From contig NZ_JADLQX010000006.1 in the NCBI RefSeq assembly GCF_015477605.1, positions 266,448 through 330,447 on the forward strand: a DNA stretch of 64,000 nt, read 5' to 3'. Every line of letters begins with the position of its first letter. The stretch's first letter is position 1. Below are positions 45,987 to 55,114 of the stretch, piece by piece. Position numbers and translations under genes: made by a program. The notes below the pieces were generated by a model, which was not told where the DNA came from, did not search any database, and was given only the letters and a program-made list of their open reading frames with translations. Source of the DNA: Nocardia amamiensis (GTDB taxonomy: Bacteria > Actinomycetota > Actinomycetes > Mycobacteriales > Mycobacteriaceae).

Positions 45987-46526
45987 GTGACAGTCGTCCT
46001 GTTGATCTCCGGCAGCACACGCGCCGCGTCCACCAATTCCGCCGCATTGCGCACGGTCTCGGCGATTGCGCCGGACGCCATCGGAACCCGGTGGTACGAC
46101 GATCTCGCGGCATTGCCCGCCTTCAACCCGGACGACGACGGCTCGGCGCATCCATCGGTTCTCGCGCTGCGGGAACAGATTTCGGACGCCGATGCGGTCC
46201 TGTTCTGCACTCCGGAATACGCGGGCACACTGCCCGGCAGTCTGAAGAACCTGCTCGACTGGACGGTCGGCACCGGTGACCTCTACGAGAAGCCCGTTGC
46301 GTGGATCACTGTCGCGCCACTCGGCCGGGGCGACGGTGCGGCCGCGACGCTGCGGAGCGTGCTCGGGTACGTAGGCGCCGACATCCATCTCGAGGCCTGC
46401 GGGCGCCTGCCGGTGCTTCGCGAGGACGTCGGCCCGGATGGGCTGGTGGTCGCGGACGAGTTCCGCTCCGGTGCATTGGACTTGCTCGGCCGACTCGTCC
46501 GGCATGCGCAACGCGCAACGCCCTGA
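45987..46526 (+). CDS. NADPH-dependent FMN reductase-like flavoprotein
   Basis: 179 residues, GTG start. Flavodoxin-like fold: VVLLISGSTRAASTNSAALR (phosphate loop), then LFCTPEYAGTLPGSLKNLLD, the FMN-binding motif of the family, and a C-terminal helix. It probably reduces quinones, azo compounds or free flavin. It stands between rplA and rplJ, opposite to a drug-efflux gene; the insertion interrupts the usual L11-L1-L10-L12 series. Confidence 0.85.
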   Translation: MTVVLLISGSTRAASTNSAALRTVSAIAPDAIGTRWYDDLAALPAFNPDDDGSAHPSVLALREQISDADAVLFCTPEYAGTLPGSLKNLLDWTVGTGDLYEKPVAWITVAPLGRGDGAAATLRSVLGYVGADIHLEACGRLPVLREDVGPDGLVVADEFRSGALDLLGRLVRHAQRATP

Positions 46527-46535
46527 GAACCGCAC

Positions 46536-46572
46536 GCGCCGGTACACGGACGGGCAACCCGTGTACCGGCGC
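46536..46572. terminator. Strong bidirectional terminator
   Basis: GCGCCGGTACACGG (46536-46549) pairs perfectly with 46559-46572 around a 9-nt loop between convergent genes. Confidence 0.8.
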
Positions 46573-46633
46573 TCCGCCGCCCGTATCCTGCCCAGGCGCG
46601 GCATCCTGGGTCGGCGGCGGTGTCCAGTCGGCG

Positions 46634-48256
46634 CTACCGCGACGAATCGTCCTGCGATTCCGCGGCTTTCCGCCATCCGAGCAGAATTGAATCGCGGTCC
46701 GGCACTCCCCAGGGCAGGAAGATCGCCACGAGGACCGCGCACCCGACGACCGCGCCTGCGGCCACCAGCGACGCGGCGTGCGAACCCTGGAGCATCGCGG
46801 TCTTCATGGCGAGGATCAAGTTCTCCCGCTGGGTCTCGAAGAACGGCGCCAGTGGTCGTTTGCGCATCTCGATGACGCTCAGCAGGCTGGCTTTCACCAG
46901 GCCCTTCTCGGTGTCGTTCATCATCCCGGCCGGTACGGCATCGATGCGCGGCCCGATCCGGGTGCTGTAGTACGAGGCCACGATCGAGCCGAGCACGGCG
47001 ACGCCCAGCGTGCCGCCGATCTCACGGGTCGTGTCGTTGACCGCCGACCCGGCGCCCGCCTCGTTCAGCGGAAGCGAGCCCATGATGGATTCGGTGGCCG
47101 GGCCCTGCACGATGGCCACGCCGAGCGCCATCGAGACCATGGATGGCAGCACCTCGGTCACATAGGCGCTGTCCACGGTCACCTGGCCACCGAGATACAG
47201 GCCCAGACCGGTCAGCAGCAGTCCGAAGACGATGACGGGCGTGGTGCCGAGCCGCTGTGCGAGCAGTGTGGCGATCGGCGCTCCGATCGCCACCGAGAAC
47301 GCGAAAGGCAAAGAGGCGACGCCGAATTCGAGCGGCGTGTACTCCCGGACGCCCTGGAAGTACTGGGTGATCAGGAAGAGGAATCCGAACATCGAGAAAT
47401 AGCCGACCGCGATGGCCGAGGCGGGCATCGAGAAGCGGCGGTCGCGGAACAGCCGCATATCGAGAATCGGTGCGGCGGTCCGCAATTCCCATATGACGAA
47501 TGCGGCGAGCAGCACGATGCCGAACGCGCCGACGCCGAGTGTGGTCGCCGAGAGCCAGCCATGGCGCGGCGCTTCGATAATCGACCACACCAGCAGCGTG
47601 ATGCCCGCGATGGACAGCGCGATGCCGAGCATGTCGAGCCGTCCCACCCGATCCGATCGCGACTCGGGCACCCAGGTCAGCGTCGCGGCCAAGGCGAACA
47701 GCGCCCCGGGCACGTTGATCCAGAACACCGCGTGCCAGGTGAAGTGCTCGAGCAGCCAGCCGCCCGAGATCGGGCCGATGGCGATCGCGAAGCCCGCCAT
47801 GGCGGTCCACGCGGCGACGGCGAGGGCGCGCTCCCTGCGGTCGATGAAGATGTTGATGATCAGGGCGAGCGTCGCGGGGAAGACGGCGGCGGCGAAGACG
47901 CCCATGGCGGCGCGTGCCGCGATGACCGCCGCCATGGAATTCGACAGCGCTCCGCCGATCGACATGACGGCGACGCCGATCAGGCCGATCATCATGACGC
48001 GGCGGCGCCCATAGCGATCACCGAGGTTTCCGAAGGCGAGCAAAAGCCCGGCGAAGGTGAGCGTGTAGGCGTCGACGACCCATTGCAGCCCGCTGATTCC
48101 GGTGGCGAGTTCGACTCCCAGCGAGGGCAGCGCCACGTTGACGATGGTGTTGTCCAGGACGACCAGCAGTTCCGCCAGGCAGATCACGGCCAGGGCGACG
48201 AAGCGCGCGGTGCGTCGTTCCAGCAGCATCGGTGGATCGACTATGGAGGTTGCCAT
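46634..48256 (-). CDS. DHA2-type MFS drug/H+ antiporter, 14 spans
   Basis: 540 residues from ATG 48256; TAGACT lies eight bases upstream. EmrB/QacA family: motif D1-like LLVVLDNTIVNVALPSLG in span 1, motif A GNLGDRYGRRRVMMIG, motif C-like GFAIAIGPISGGWLLEH, 14 hydrophobic spans. It probably exports cationic or lipophilic drugs. No adjacent regulator. The start at 48256 is preferred; an upstream in-frame extension has no ribosome site. Confidence 0.9.
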   Translation of the reverse strand: MATSIVDPPMLLERRTARFVALAVICLAELLVVLDNTIVNVALPSLGVELATGISGLQWVVDAYTLTFAGLLLAFGNLGDRYGRRRVMMIGLIGVAVMSIGGALSNSMAAVIAARAAMGVFAAAVFPATLALIINIFIDRRERALAVAAWTAMAGFAIAIGPISGGWLLEHFTWHAVFWINVPGALFALAATLTWVPESRSDRVGRLDMLGIALSIAGITLLVWSIIEAPRHGWLSATTLGVGAFGIVLLAAFVIWELRTAAPILDMRLFRDRRFSMPASAIAVGYFSMFGFLFLITQYFQGVREYTPLEFGVASLPFAFSVAIGAPIATLLAQRLGTTPVIVFGLLLTGLGLYLGGQVTVDSAYVTEVLPSMVSMALGVAIVQGPATESIMGSLPLNEAGAGSAVNDTTREIGGTLGVAVLGSIVASYYSTRIGPRIDAVPAGMMNDTEKGLVKASLLSVIEMRKRPLAPFFETQRENLILAMKTAMLQGSHAASLVAAGAVVGCAVLVAIFLPWGVPDRDSILLGWRKAAESQDDSSR

Positions 48257-48398
48257 AGCTGGGCAGTCTAAGAGGTAGCTGTCACTCTCGGTAACAGATT
48301 CTTTCGGCGATGTCGGCCACACTCGGCGGGAAATGTGATGCCGCACACGATTTCCTGAAGGCGGATGGGTAGCGCGTCGTTTTCTGTGCAGGGCCGTT

Positions 48399-48428
48399 TT
48401 GGCAGATGGGAACCCGTCCGGGTACATT
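48399..48428 (+). promoter_or_regulatory. Promoter of rplJL
   Basis: TTGGCA (48399-48404), 18 bp, TACATT (48423-48428). Transcription would start near 48435, leaving a leader of about 265 nt before rplJ. Confidence 0.7.
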
Positions 48429-48434
48429 GGACGT

Positions 48435-48701
48435 CAGTTATCGACACGTTCGATCGCTACCCAAATCCGTTCTACCGAAGACCGTTGGTCGCCGATCCCG
48501 CATGGGTTCGGTCGAAGGTCCGGCGACATTGCCGGCGGCCCACGCAGGGAGAGCCGAGGCTGGGAATTGATCCAGTGCATTGCGTCCTGGATTGGTTTTC
48601 TATTGCGCCCCGGAACGCTCTGCGTTCGGGGCGTTTGTTTTGTCGCCGACCCTGATCGGTAGTTCGCGTGTACGAACCGACCATCAGAGAGGAGGCGAAG
48701 T
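48435..48701 (+). ncRNA. Long structured rplJL leader with terminator-like hairpin (L10-leader candidate)
   Basis: The leader contains a GC-rich, foldable 5' part (GGCGACATTGCCGGCGGCCC region near 48520) and a hairpin at 48606-48633: CGCCCCG, one bulge, AACGC, 3-nt loop, then the complement, followed by TTTGTTTT (48634-48641). This is a complete intrinsic terminator 60 bases before rplJ. Autoregulation by L10-L12 binding is known for rplJL leaders; here the attenuator role is inferred. The stretch 48257-48398 holds no gene. Confidence 0.65.
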
Positions 48702-49241
48702 ATGGCAAAACCCGAGAAGGTCACCGCGGTCGCGGAGATCGCGGAGCAGTTCAGGAGCTCGACGGCCACCGTCGTCACGGAATACCGTGGCCTGTCGGTC
48801 GGCAAGCTCACCGAGCTGCGGCGCGCGCTCGGCGCCGACGCCACGTACTCCGTCGCCAAGAACACCCTGGTCAAGCGGGCCGCTGCCGAGGCGGGCGTGG
48901 AGGGTCTCGACGACCTGTTCGTCGGCCCTACCGCGATCACCTTCATCAGTGGTGAGCCGGTCAACGCGGCCAAGGCGCTGAAGACCTTCGCGAAGGACAA
49001 CAAGGCGCTTGTCATCAAGGGCGGCTACATGGACGGCGCTCCGCTGTCCGTGTCCGAGGTCGAGCGCATCGCCGACCTGGAGACCCGCGAGGTCCTGCTG
49101 GCCAAGCTCGCCGGCGCCCTGAAGGGCAACCTGGCGAAGGCCGCCGGTCTGTTCAACGCTCCCGCCTCGCAGGTGGCCCGCCTGGCCGCCGCGCTGCAGG
49201 AGAAGAAGCAGGCCGAAGAAGGCGGAACTGCCGCCGAGTAA
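48702..49241 (+). CDS. rplJ: Ribosomal protein L10
   Basis: 179 residues with GAGAGGAGG before the ATG. Family motifs: [38 protein letters not shown] and [12 protein letters not shown]10 anchors the L12 dimers on the ribosome. rplL follows after 55 bp. Confidence 0.97.
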   Translation: MAKPEKVTAVAEIAEQFRSSTATVVTEYRGLSVGKLTELRRALGADATYSVAKNTLVKRAAAEAGVEGLDDLFVGPTAITFISGEPVNAAKALKTFAKDNKALVIKGGYMDGAPLSVSEVERIADLETREVLLAKLAGALKGNLAKAAGLFNAPASQVARLAAALQEKKQAEEGGTAAE

Positions 49242-49296
49242 ACCCGTGCGGCAAGACTCGCCCGCATAGACATCAACTACCGAAAGGAACACAACA

Positions 49297-49677
49297 ATGG
49301 CCAACGTTGACGAACTGCTCGAGGTCTTCGGCAACATGACCCTGCTCGAGCTGTCGGACTTCGTGAAGAAGTTCGAGGAGAAGTTCGAGGTCACCGCGGC
49401 TGCTCCGGTCGCCGTCGCCGCCGTCGGCGGTGCCGCCGCCCCGGCCGAGGCCGCCGAGGAGCAGGACGAGTTCGACGTCATCCTCGAGGGTGCAGGCGAC
49501 AAGAAGATCCAGGTCATCAAGGTGGTCCGCGAGATCGTCTCCGGCCTGGGCCTGAAGGAAGCCAAGGACCTGGTCGAGAGCGCTCCGAAGCCGATCCTGG
49601 AGAAGGTCGCCAAGGAAGCCGCCGAGGCTGCCAAGGCGAAGCTGGAAGAGGCCGGCGCCAAGGTCGCGGTCAAGTAA
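49297..49677 (+). CDS. rplL: Ribosomal protein L7/L12
   Basis: 126 residues with AAAGGAA before the ATG. N-terminal dimer domain ([20 protein letters not shown]), acidic Ala hinge, C-terminal factor-binding domain ([31 protein letters not shown]). A strong terminator ends the operon. Confidence 0.97.
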   Translation: MANVDELLEVFGNMTLLELSDFVKKFEEKFEVTAAAPVAVAAVGGAAAPAEAAEEQDEFDVILEGAGDKKIQVIKVVREIVSGLGLKEAKDLVESAPKPILEKVAKEAAEAAKAKLEEAGAKVAVK

Positions 49678-49697
49678 TTCCAGAGCGAAAACACGCG

Positions 49698-49738
49698 AAC
49701 GGGCGGTCCCCTCAGGGGACCGCCCGTTTGTTATTTTT
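49698..49738 (+). terminator. Rho-independent terminator after rplL
   Basis: AACGGGCGGTCCCCT pairs perfectly with 49714-49728, followed by TTTGTTATTTTT. The best canonical terminator in the window. Confidence 0.92.
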
Positions 49739-49942
49739 CCGCAAATCTTTGCTCTTTTTTTGGGCTTCGGCACTGTCCTGAATACAAACGGCTTTGTGGA
49801 GTTACTCTTCAGTCAAGTGAGGGGTGTGCCCCGTCTCTCTCATGGGTTACAGTGACCGCACCCACTGTGACGTGACACACCGCGATGACCGAGCGCGCGG
49901 TTCCGCCGGTGGGCAGCTCGTTGAGAAATTGTGGAGGTTGGC

Positions 49943-51019
49943 GTGGGCGTCGAGGTCAGGACCGAGGGAGTAACCAAGTCCTTCGGTTCGCAGCGAATTT
50001 GGCAGGATGTGTCTCTGACGTTGCCGTCGGGCGAAGTGAGCGCGCTACTCGGCCCGTCGGGCACCGGTAAGTCGGTGTTCCTGAAGTCGTTGATCGGTCT
50101 CCTGCGTCCGGAGCGCGGCTCCATCTATATCGACGGCACCGATATCACCACCTGCTCCAATAAGGAGCTGTACGAGATTCGCAAGCTGTTCGGTGTGCTG
50201 TTCCAGGACGGTGCGCTGTTCGGTTCGATGAACCTGTTCGACAACGTTGCCTTCCCGTTGCGCGAGCACACCAAGAAGAGCGAATCCGAGATCAAGAAGA
50301 TCGTGATGGAGAAGCTCGAGCTGACCGGTCTGCTCGGGGCCGAGGGCAAGCTGCCCGGCGAGATCTCCGGCGGTATGCGCAAGCGCGCCGGGCTGGCCCG
50401 CGCCCTGGTGCTCGACCCGCAGATCATCCTCGTCGACGAGCCCGACTCCGGTCTGGACCCGGTGCGCACGTCGTATCTGAGCCAGCTGCTGATCGACATC
50501 AACGCCCAGATCGACGCCACGATCCTGATCGTCACGCACAACATCAACCTGGCCCGTACCGTGCCGGACAACATCGGCATGCTCTTCCGCCGCCAACTGG
50601 TCATGTTCGGCCCGCGCGAGGTGTTGCTGACCTCTGAGGAGCCGGTGGTCAAGCAGTTCCTCAACGGCCGGATGATCGGCCCGATCGGCATGTCCGAGGA
50701 GAAGGACGAGGCCCAGATGGCGCGCGAGCAAGCGCTGGTGGACGCCGGGCACCACCATGGCGGCGCCGAGGAGGTCGAGGGGATCATCCCGCAGATGCGG
50801 GCAACACCGGGCATGCCGGTACGCCAGGCGGTCCTACGGCGTAAAGAGCGCGTCCGGGAAATCATGCACACCCTGCCGCACGCGGCTCAGGTTGCGATTC
50901 GCGAGTCACTTGCTGAGAACGATGACACGCAGGTGATGGCATATAACGGTGGCGACCTGGCGAATTATCAAGGCGGCGCGTACGACGCCACCGTGCGACA
51001 CAACACAACTAACGGGTAA
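49943..51019 (+). CDS. mceG: MceG (Mkl), ATPase of Mce lipid importers
   Basis: 358 residues from GTG 49943, four to five bases after GGAGG (GTG 49931 is also open). Walker A GPSGTGKS, signature ISGGMRKRAGLARAL, Walker B IILVDEPDSGLDP, and a long C-terminal extension (from about 245) specific to MceG. It powers YrbEAB-Mce complexes. In M. tuberculosis mkl (Rv0655) also lies after rplJL but as an orphan; here it heads a full mce operon, with yrbEA 12 bp later. Confidence 0.92.
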   Translation: MGVEVRTEGVTKSFGSQRIWQDVSLTLPSGEVSALLGPSGTGKSVFLKSLIGLLRPERGSIYIDGTDITTCSNKELYEIRKLFGVLFQDGALFGSMNLFDNVAFPLREHTKKSESEIKKIVMEKLELTGLLGAEGKLPGEISGGMRKRAGLARALVLDPQIILVDEPDSGLDPVRTSYLSQLLIDINAQIDATILIVTHNINLARTVPDNIGMLFRRQLVMFGPREVLLTSEEPVVKQFLNGRMIGPIGMSEEKDEAQMAREQALVDAGHHHGGAEEVEGIIPQMRATPGMPVRQAVLRRKERVREIMHTLPHAAQVAIRESLAENDDTQVMAYNGGDLANYQGGAYDATVRHNTTNG

Positions 51020-51030
51020 CATCTGCGATC

Positions 51031-51825
51031 GTGAATTCCACCCTGGCGCGATTGCGAGCTCCACTGGAGTCGGGGTTTGCCCAGGCCGGCAACATCTTTG
51101 CGCTGTTCATCGACGTTCTTCGCAAGACATTCCGTCGGCCCTTCGAGTGGCGGGAGTTCATCGAACAATCGTGGTTCATCGCGAGTGTTTCGATCCTGCC
51201 CAGCGCGCTGGTCGCGATTCCGTTCGGTGCGGTCGTGGCATTGCAAACCGGCTCGCTCATCAAACAGCTGGGCGCCGAATCCTTCACCGGTGCAACCAGC
51301 GTGCTGGCCACCGTCCAGCAGGCGGCTCCGGTCGTCACGGCGCTGATCATCGCCGGCGCGGCCGGGTCGGCGGTGGCCGCCGATCTCGGCTCGCGCACCA
51401 TCCGCGAGGAAATCGATGCCATGGAGGTGCTCGGCGTCGATCCGGTGCGAAAGCTCGTCGTACCGCGCGTGCTCGGCATGATGCTGGTGGCGTTGCTGCT
51501 CAACGGTCTGGTGTCGGTGGTCGGCATCGCGGGCGGCTACTTCTTCAACGTGCTGCTGCAAGGCGGAACGCCCGGCGCCTACCTGGCGTCGTTCTCCGCG
51601 CTCGCTCAGCTGCCGGACCTGTGGATCGGCGAGATCAAGGCAGCGGTGTTCGGCCTCATCGCCGGTGTGATCGCCGCGTACAAGGGGTTGCATCCCAAGG
51701 GGGGTCCGAAAGGAGTCGGTGACGCGGTGAACCAATCCGTGGTGATCACATTCATGGTGCTGTTCTTCGTGAACCTCATCCTGACCCTGGTTTACCTGCA
51801 AGTCGTCCCAGCCAAGGGTGCCTGA
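51031..51825 (+). CDS. yrbEA: YrbEA, MlaE-type permease
   Basis: 264 residues, GTG start. MlaE domain: VVALQTGSLIKQLGAESFTG, AADLGSRTIREEIDAMEVLG and VDPVRKLVVPRVLGMM, five to six membrane spans. The EEIDAMEVLGVDP loop contacts the ATPase MceG. Paired with yrbEB 3 bp later as a heterodimeric permease. Confidence 0.93.
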   Translation: MNSTLARLRAPLESGFAQAGNIFALFIDVLRKTFRRPFEWREFIEQSWFIASVSILPSALVAIPFGAVVALQTGSLIKQLGAESFTGATSVLATVQQAAPVVTALIIAGAAGSAVAADLGSRTIREEIDAMEVLGVDPVRKLVVPRVLGMMLVALLLNGLVSVVGIAGGYFFNVLLQGGTPGAYLASFSALAQLPDLWIGEIKAAVFGLIAGVIAAYKGLHPKGGPKGVGDAVNQSVVITFMVLFFVNLILTLVYLQVVPAKGA

Positions 51826-51828
51826 TCG

Positions 51829-52692
51829 ATGGCCACCTCATATCGCACCCCGGTCGCCAGGTCGATGCGGCGGGCGGGGGAAGTTATCCGCATGCCGCTG
51901 AACGTCATCGATCGCGCGGGCGACCAGATGTCGTTCTATTCCCGGGCCATCGCGTGGATCCCGCGCACCGCCGTGCACTACCGCAAGGAGGTCATGCGGC
52001 TGCTCGCCGAAGTCACCTTCGGCACCGGAGCGCTCGCGGTGATCGGCGGAACCATCGGCGTCATCGTGTTCATGTCCGGCTCGGTCGGCGTCGTCGTCGG
52101 CCTGCAGGGCTTCAAGGCGCTCGACGCACTCGGTAGCTCGGCGCTCACCGGCTTCCTCACCGCCTACATCAATACCCGTGAGATCGCACCGCTGGTCGCC
52201 GCGCTGGCGCTGTCGGCGACGGTCGGCTCTGGTTTCACCGCGCAGCTGGGCGCCATGCGGATCTCCGAGGAGATCGACGCGCTCGAGGTGATGGCCGTGC
52301 CCGGCATCCCGTTCCTGGTCACCAGCCGCGTGATCGCCGGATTCCTCGCGGTGATCCCGCTGTACATCGTGGGCCTGCTCGGCACGTTCCTCGCTTCCCG
52401 AATGGTCAGCATCTGGTTCAGCGGGCAGTCCAGCGGGTCGTATGACCATTACTTCAATCTGTTCCTGCCACCGGAGGACGTGCTCTATTCGTTCCTCAAG
52501 GTGCTGGTCTTCGCATTCGTGATCATCATGGTGCACTGCTACTACGGCTTCCATGCCACCGGAGGGCCCGCCGGCGTCGGCGTCGCGGTCGGTCGCGCGG
52601 TCCGCGCCGCGATCGTGCTGGTGAACATCCTCGACTTCTTCCTGAGCCTCGCGATCTGGGGTACCACGACCACGGTGCGGGTGGCCGGATGA
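51829..52692 (+). CDS. yrbEB: YrbEB, MlaE-type permease
   Basis: 287 residues, ATG three bases after the yrbEA stop. MlaE domain: VVVGLQGFKALDALGSSALT, RISEEIDALEVMAVPGIPFL, YGFHATGGPAGVGVAVGRAV. Its stop overlaps the mceA start (ATGA). It forms the membrane core with YrbEA. Confidence 0.93.
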   Translation: MATSYRTPVARSMRRAGEVIRMPLNVIDRAGDQMSFYSRAIAWIPRTAVHYRKEVMRLLAEVTFGTGALAVIGGTIGVIVFMSGSVGVVVGLQGFKALDALGSSALTGFLTAYINTREIAPLVAALALSATVGSGFTAQLGAMRISEEIDALEVMAVPGIPFLVTSRVIAGFLAVIPLYIVGLLGTFLASRMVSIWFSGQSSGSYDHYFNLFLPPEDVLYSFLKVLVFAFVIIMVHCYYGFHATGGPAGVGVAVGRAVRAAIVLVNILDFFLSLAIWGTTTTVRVAG

Positions 52693-54041
52693 CCCGCGGC
52701 GGCCAGGCCTGGCGTTCGACGGAGAAGCTGCGCGTCCGGGTGCTTGGCATCGCGTTCTTCGCCGTGGTGGCACTGTTCCTGTGGACGACGGTCGCGATCT
52801 ACAACAAGCAGTTCGTGCGAAGCGTGCAGGTCGATCTGATCACCGACACCGTGGGCAACGCGCTGACCCGGAACGCGGATGTGAAGGCCCGCGGCGTCAC
52901 CGTCGGCGAGGTGCGCTCGAGCAGCGCCGAGGGTGGCGAGGTGACGTTGCGCCTGGCCATCGATCCGGACAAGGCGAAGCAGATTCCGGTCAACGCGACC
53001 GCGCGGCTGCTGCCCAAGACGCTGTTCGGTGAGCGCTATGTGGACCTGGTGATCCCGGCGGACCCGAGTCCGAAGCACCTGACCGACGGCGTGACGTTGC
53101 ACCAGGACGTCAGCGGCAACGCGGTCGAGCTGAGCAAGCTGCTCGATGACCTGCTGCCGCTGCTGCAGGCGATTCCGCCGCAGGATCTCGCCGCCACCCT
53201 GGGCGCGTTGTCCCAGGCCCTGGCCGGTCAGGGCACCGCGCTCGGCCAGAGCGTGGACAAGCTGGACGAGATCTTCCGACAGATCAACGTCGTGCTTCCC
53301 GATCTGCGAGCCGACCTGCGTAGCTTCGCCGAGGTCGCCGCCACGTACTCGGACGCGGCCCCGCAGCTGATCCAGGCGCTGGACAACCTGCGCACCACCA
53401 ACGCGACGATCGTCCAGCGGCGCACCGACATCGATGTGCTCTACGCGACGCTGACGCCGTCCTCGGCGACCACCACCGAGTTCCTGATCGCCAACCGCGA
53501 CAACATCATCGACGTGGCCGCCGACTCGCGTCCGGCACTGGAACAGCTCGCCTACTACTCGCCGAACTTCGCCTGCTCATTCGCGAACTTCGCGCAGTTG
53601 AAGCCACGCATCGACAAGATCTTCGGCAAGGGCACCGATCGGCCCGGCTCGCGCGTCACCATCGAGCTGACCAATACTCGCGGCAAGTACCTGCCGAACC
53701 AGGACGAACCGCGCTGGCTGGACACCAGGGGACCGTGGTGTATCCCCGAGATGCCGTTGGGTGTCGACCCCGGCCAGTACACCGGCGGTCCGAACAACGA
53801 CGGGTCCTACGCTGTGCCCAGCCGCAACCCCGGTGACCAGGAGACCGGCAAACTGGAGCCGCCGCAGTTCGGCGTCTACCCGGCGAGCAAGATGCCCACG
53901 ATCGCCGGTTCGCCGATGGAGCAGCAGTCGCTCGGCGCAATCTACGGCGCGGCCAATGGTGTCGCGCCGGATCAGGTGCCCGGCTGGGTGACCCGGGCTG
54001 GTGCGCCCGCATTCCGCGGAAGCGAGGTGAGCGTGCGATGA
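52689..54041 (+). CDS. mceA: MceA-type substrate-binding protein
   Basis: 450 residues; N-terminal membrane anchor (about 17-38, LGIAFFAVVALFLWTTVAIY), Mce/MlaD domain (45-125, DVKARGVTVGEVRSSSAEGG), then a long helical region and a Cys-containing tail. Mce subunits form a hexameric tube that conducts lipid across the periplasm. Overlaps yrbEB and mceB by ATGA. Confidence 0.92.
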   Translation: MTRGGQAWRSTEKLRVRVLGIAFFAVVALFLWTTVAIYNKQFVRSVQVDLITDTVGNALTRNADVKARGVTVGEVRSSSAEGGEVTLRLAIDPDKAKQIPVNATARLLPKTLFGERYVDLVIPADPSPKHLTDGVTLHQDVSGNAVELSKLLDDLLPLLQAIPPQDLAATLGALSQALAGQGTALGQSVDKLDEIFRQINVVLPDLRADLRSFAEVAATYSDAAPQLIQALDNLRTTNATIVQRRTDIDVLYATLTPSSATTTEFLIANRDNIIDVAADSRPALEQLAYYSPNFACSFANFAQLKPRIDKIFGKGTDRPGSRVTIELTNTRGKYLPNQDEPRWLDTRGPWCIPEMPLGVDPGQYTGGPNNDGSYAVPSRNPGDQETGKLEPPQFGVYPASKMPTIAGSPMEQQSLGAIYGAANGVAPDQVPGWVTRAGAPAFRGSEVSVR

Positions 54042-55114
54042 GGCAGCCGTTGCGTGGCCTGGGCGGGCCACTGGCCAAGCTGATCATCTTCGCGGTGGTG
54101 ACCTTGTTCGTGACCACCATGCTCGCGTTGTCGATCGCCAACTACAGCCGTGGCGGCACCGGGTTCAAAGCCAGATTCACCGACGTCACCTCGGTCAATC
54201 GCGGTGACGACGTGCGCATCGCCGGCGTACGGGTCGGCAAGGTCACCGATGTGCGGATCGTGGACAAGCGCGTGGCCGAGGTGAAGTTCGATCTCACCGA
54301 CCGGGACTGGTTGCCCGCCTCGACCACCGCGACGATCAGGTACCGCAACTTGGTCGGCCAGCGCTACATCGCCTTGGAACAGGGGACCGGGGAGCAGGGC
54401 CGCAAGCTGACCGAGGGCGCCACCATCCCGTTGGAGCGCACCAAGCCCGCGTTGAACCTCACCACCTTGTTCAATGGCTTCCGGCCGCTGTTCCGCACGT
54501 TGACCGCCGAGGACGTGAACAAGCTGTCCTTCGAGATCATCCAGGTCTTCCAGGGCGAGCAGGGCACGATCCAAGACTTGGTCGCGACCACGGCGAATCT
54601 GACCAACAAGATCGCGGACAAGGACGCCGTGATCGGTGAGCTGACCCGGAACCTGACCGCCGTGCTGGACACGGTCAACCAGCGCGACGATCAGTTCGAC
54701 CAGTTGATCGTGAACACCGAGGCGCTGATCAGCGGCTTGGCCGCGGAACGCGACACCATCGGGCGCTCGGTGACCTCGCTCGCCGACCTGACCTCGGCCA
54801 CCTCCGACCTGCTGGTGCCGGTCCGTCCGACGCTGCAAGGCTCGATCGCCGGCCTGAGCCAGCTGACCGGCACCCTCGACGAACGCCGAGACGATGTGAA
54901 CGAAGCGCTGTACAACCTGCCGATCAAGATGGAGAAGCTCGGCCGCGCCGGCAGCTACGGCTCCTGGTTCCAGTTCTATCTCTGTGGCATCGATATCGTC
55001 GTCGGTCCCGGTGCGGTCGACGCGCCGCAGCTCAACCTGCCCGCCGGCATGCCCACGATCAACCAGCCGCTGTACACCAACGTGGCGCCGCGCTGCCAGG
55101 GGAGGGCTCGCTGA
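54038..55114 (+). CDS. mceB: MceB-type protein
   Basis: 358 residues; anchor (about 11-30), Mce domain with DVTSVNRGDDVRIAGVRVGK and YRNLVGQRYIALEQG, helical tail with C-terminal Cys residues (LCGID, APRCQG). Coupled to its neighbours by overlapping stops and starts. Confidence 0.92.
   Translation: MRQPLRGLGGPLAKLIIFAVVTLFVTTMLALSIANYSRGGTGFKARFTDVTSVNRGDDVRIAGVRVGKVTDVRIVDKRVAEVKFDLTDRDWLPASTTATIRYRNLVGQRYIALEQGTGEQGRKLTEGATIPLERTKPALNLTTLFNGFRPLFRTLTAEDVNKLSFEIIQVFQGEQGTIQDLVATTANLTNKIADKDAVIGELTRNLTAVLDTVNQRDDQFDQLIVNTEALISGLAAERDTIGRSVTSLADLTSATSDLLVPVRPTLQGSIAGLSQLTGTLDERRDDVNEALYNLPIKMEKLGRAGSYGSWFQFYLCGIDIVVGPGAVDAPQLNLPAGMPTINQPLYTNVAPRCQGRAR

Noticed and set aside
48365..48655. Small coding gene before rplJ
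   Set aside because: The stretch contains the rplJL promoter and the terminator-like hairpin; the frame has no ribosome site.
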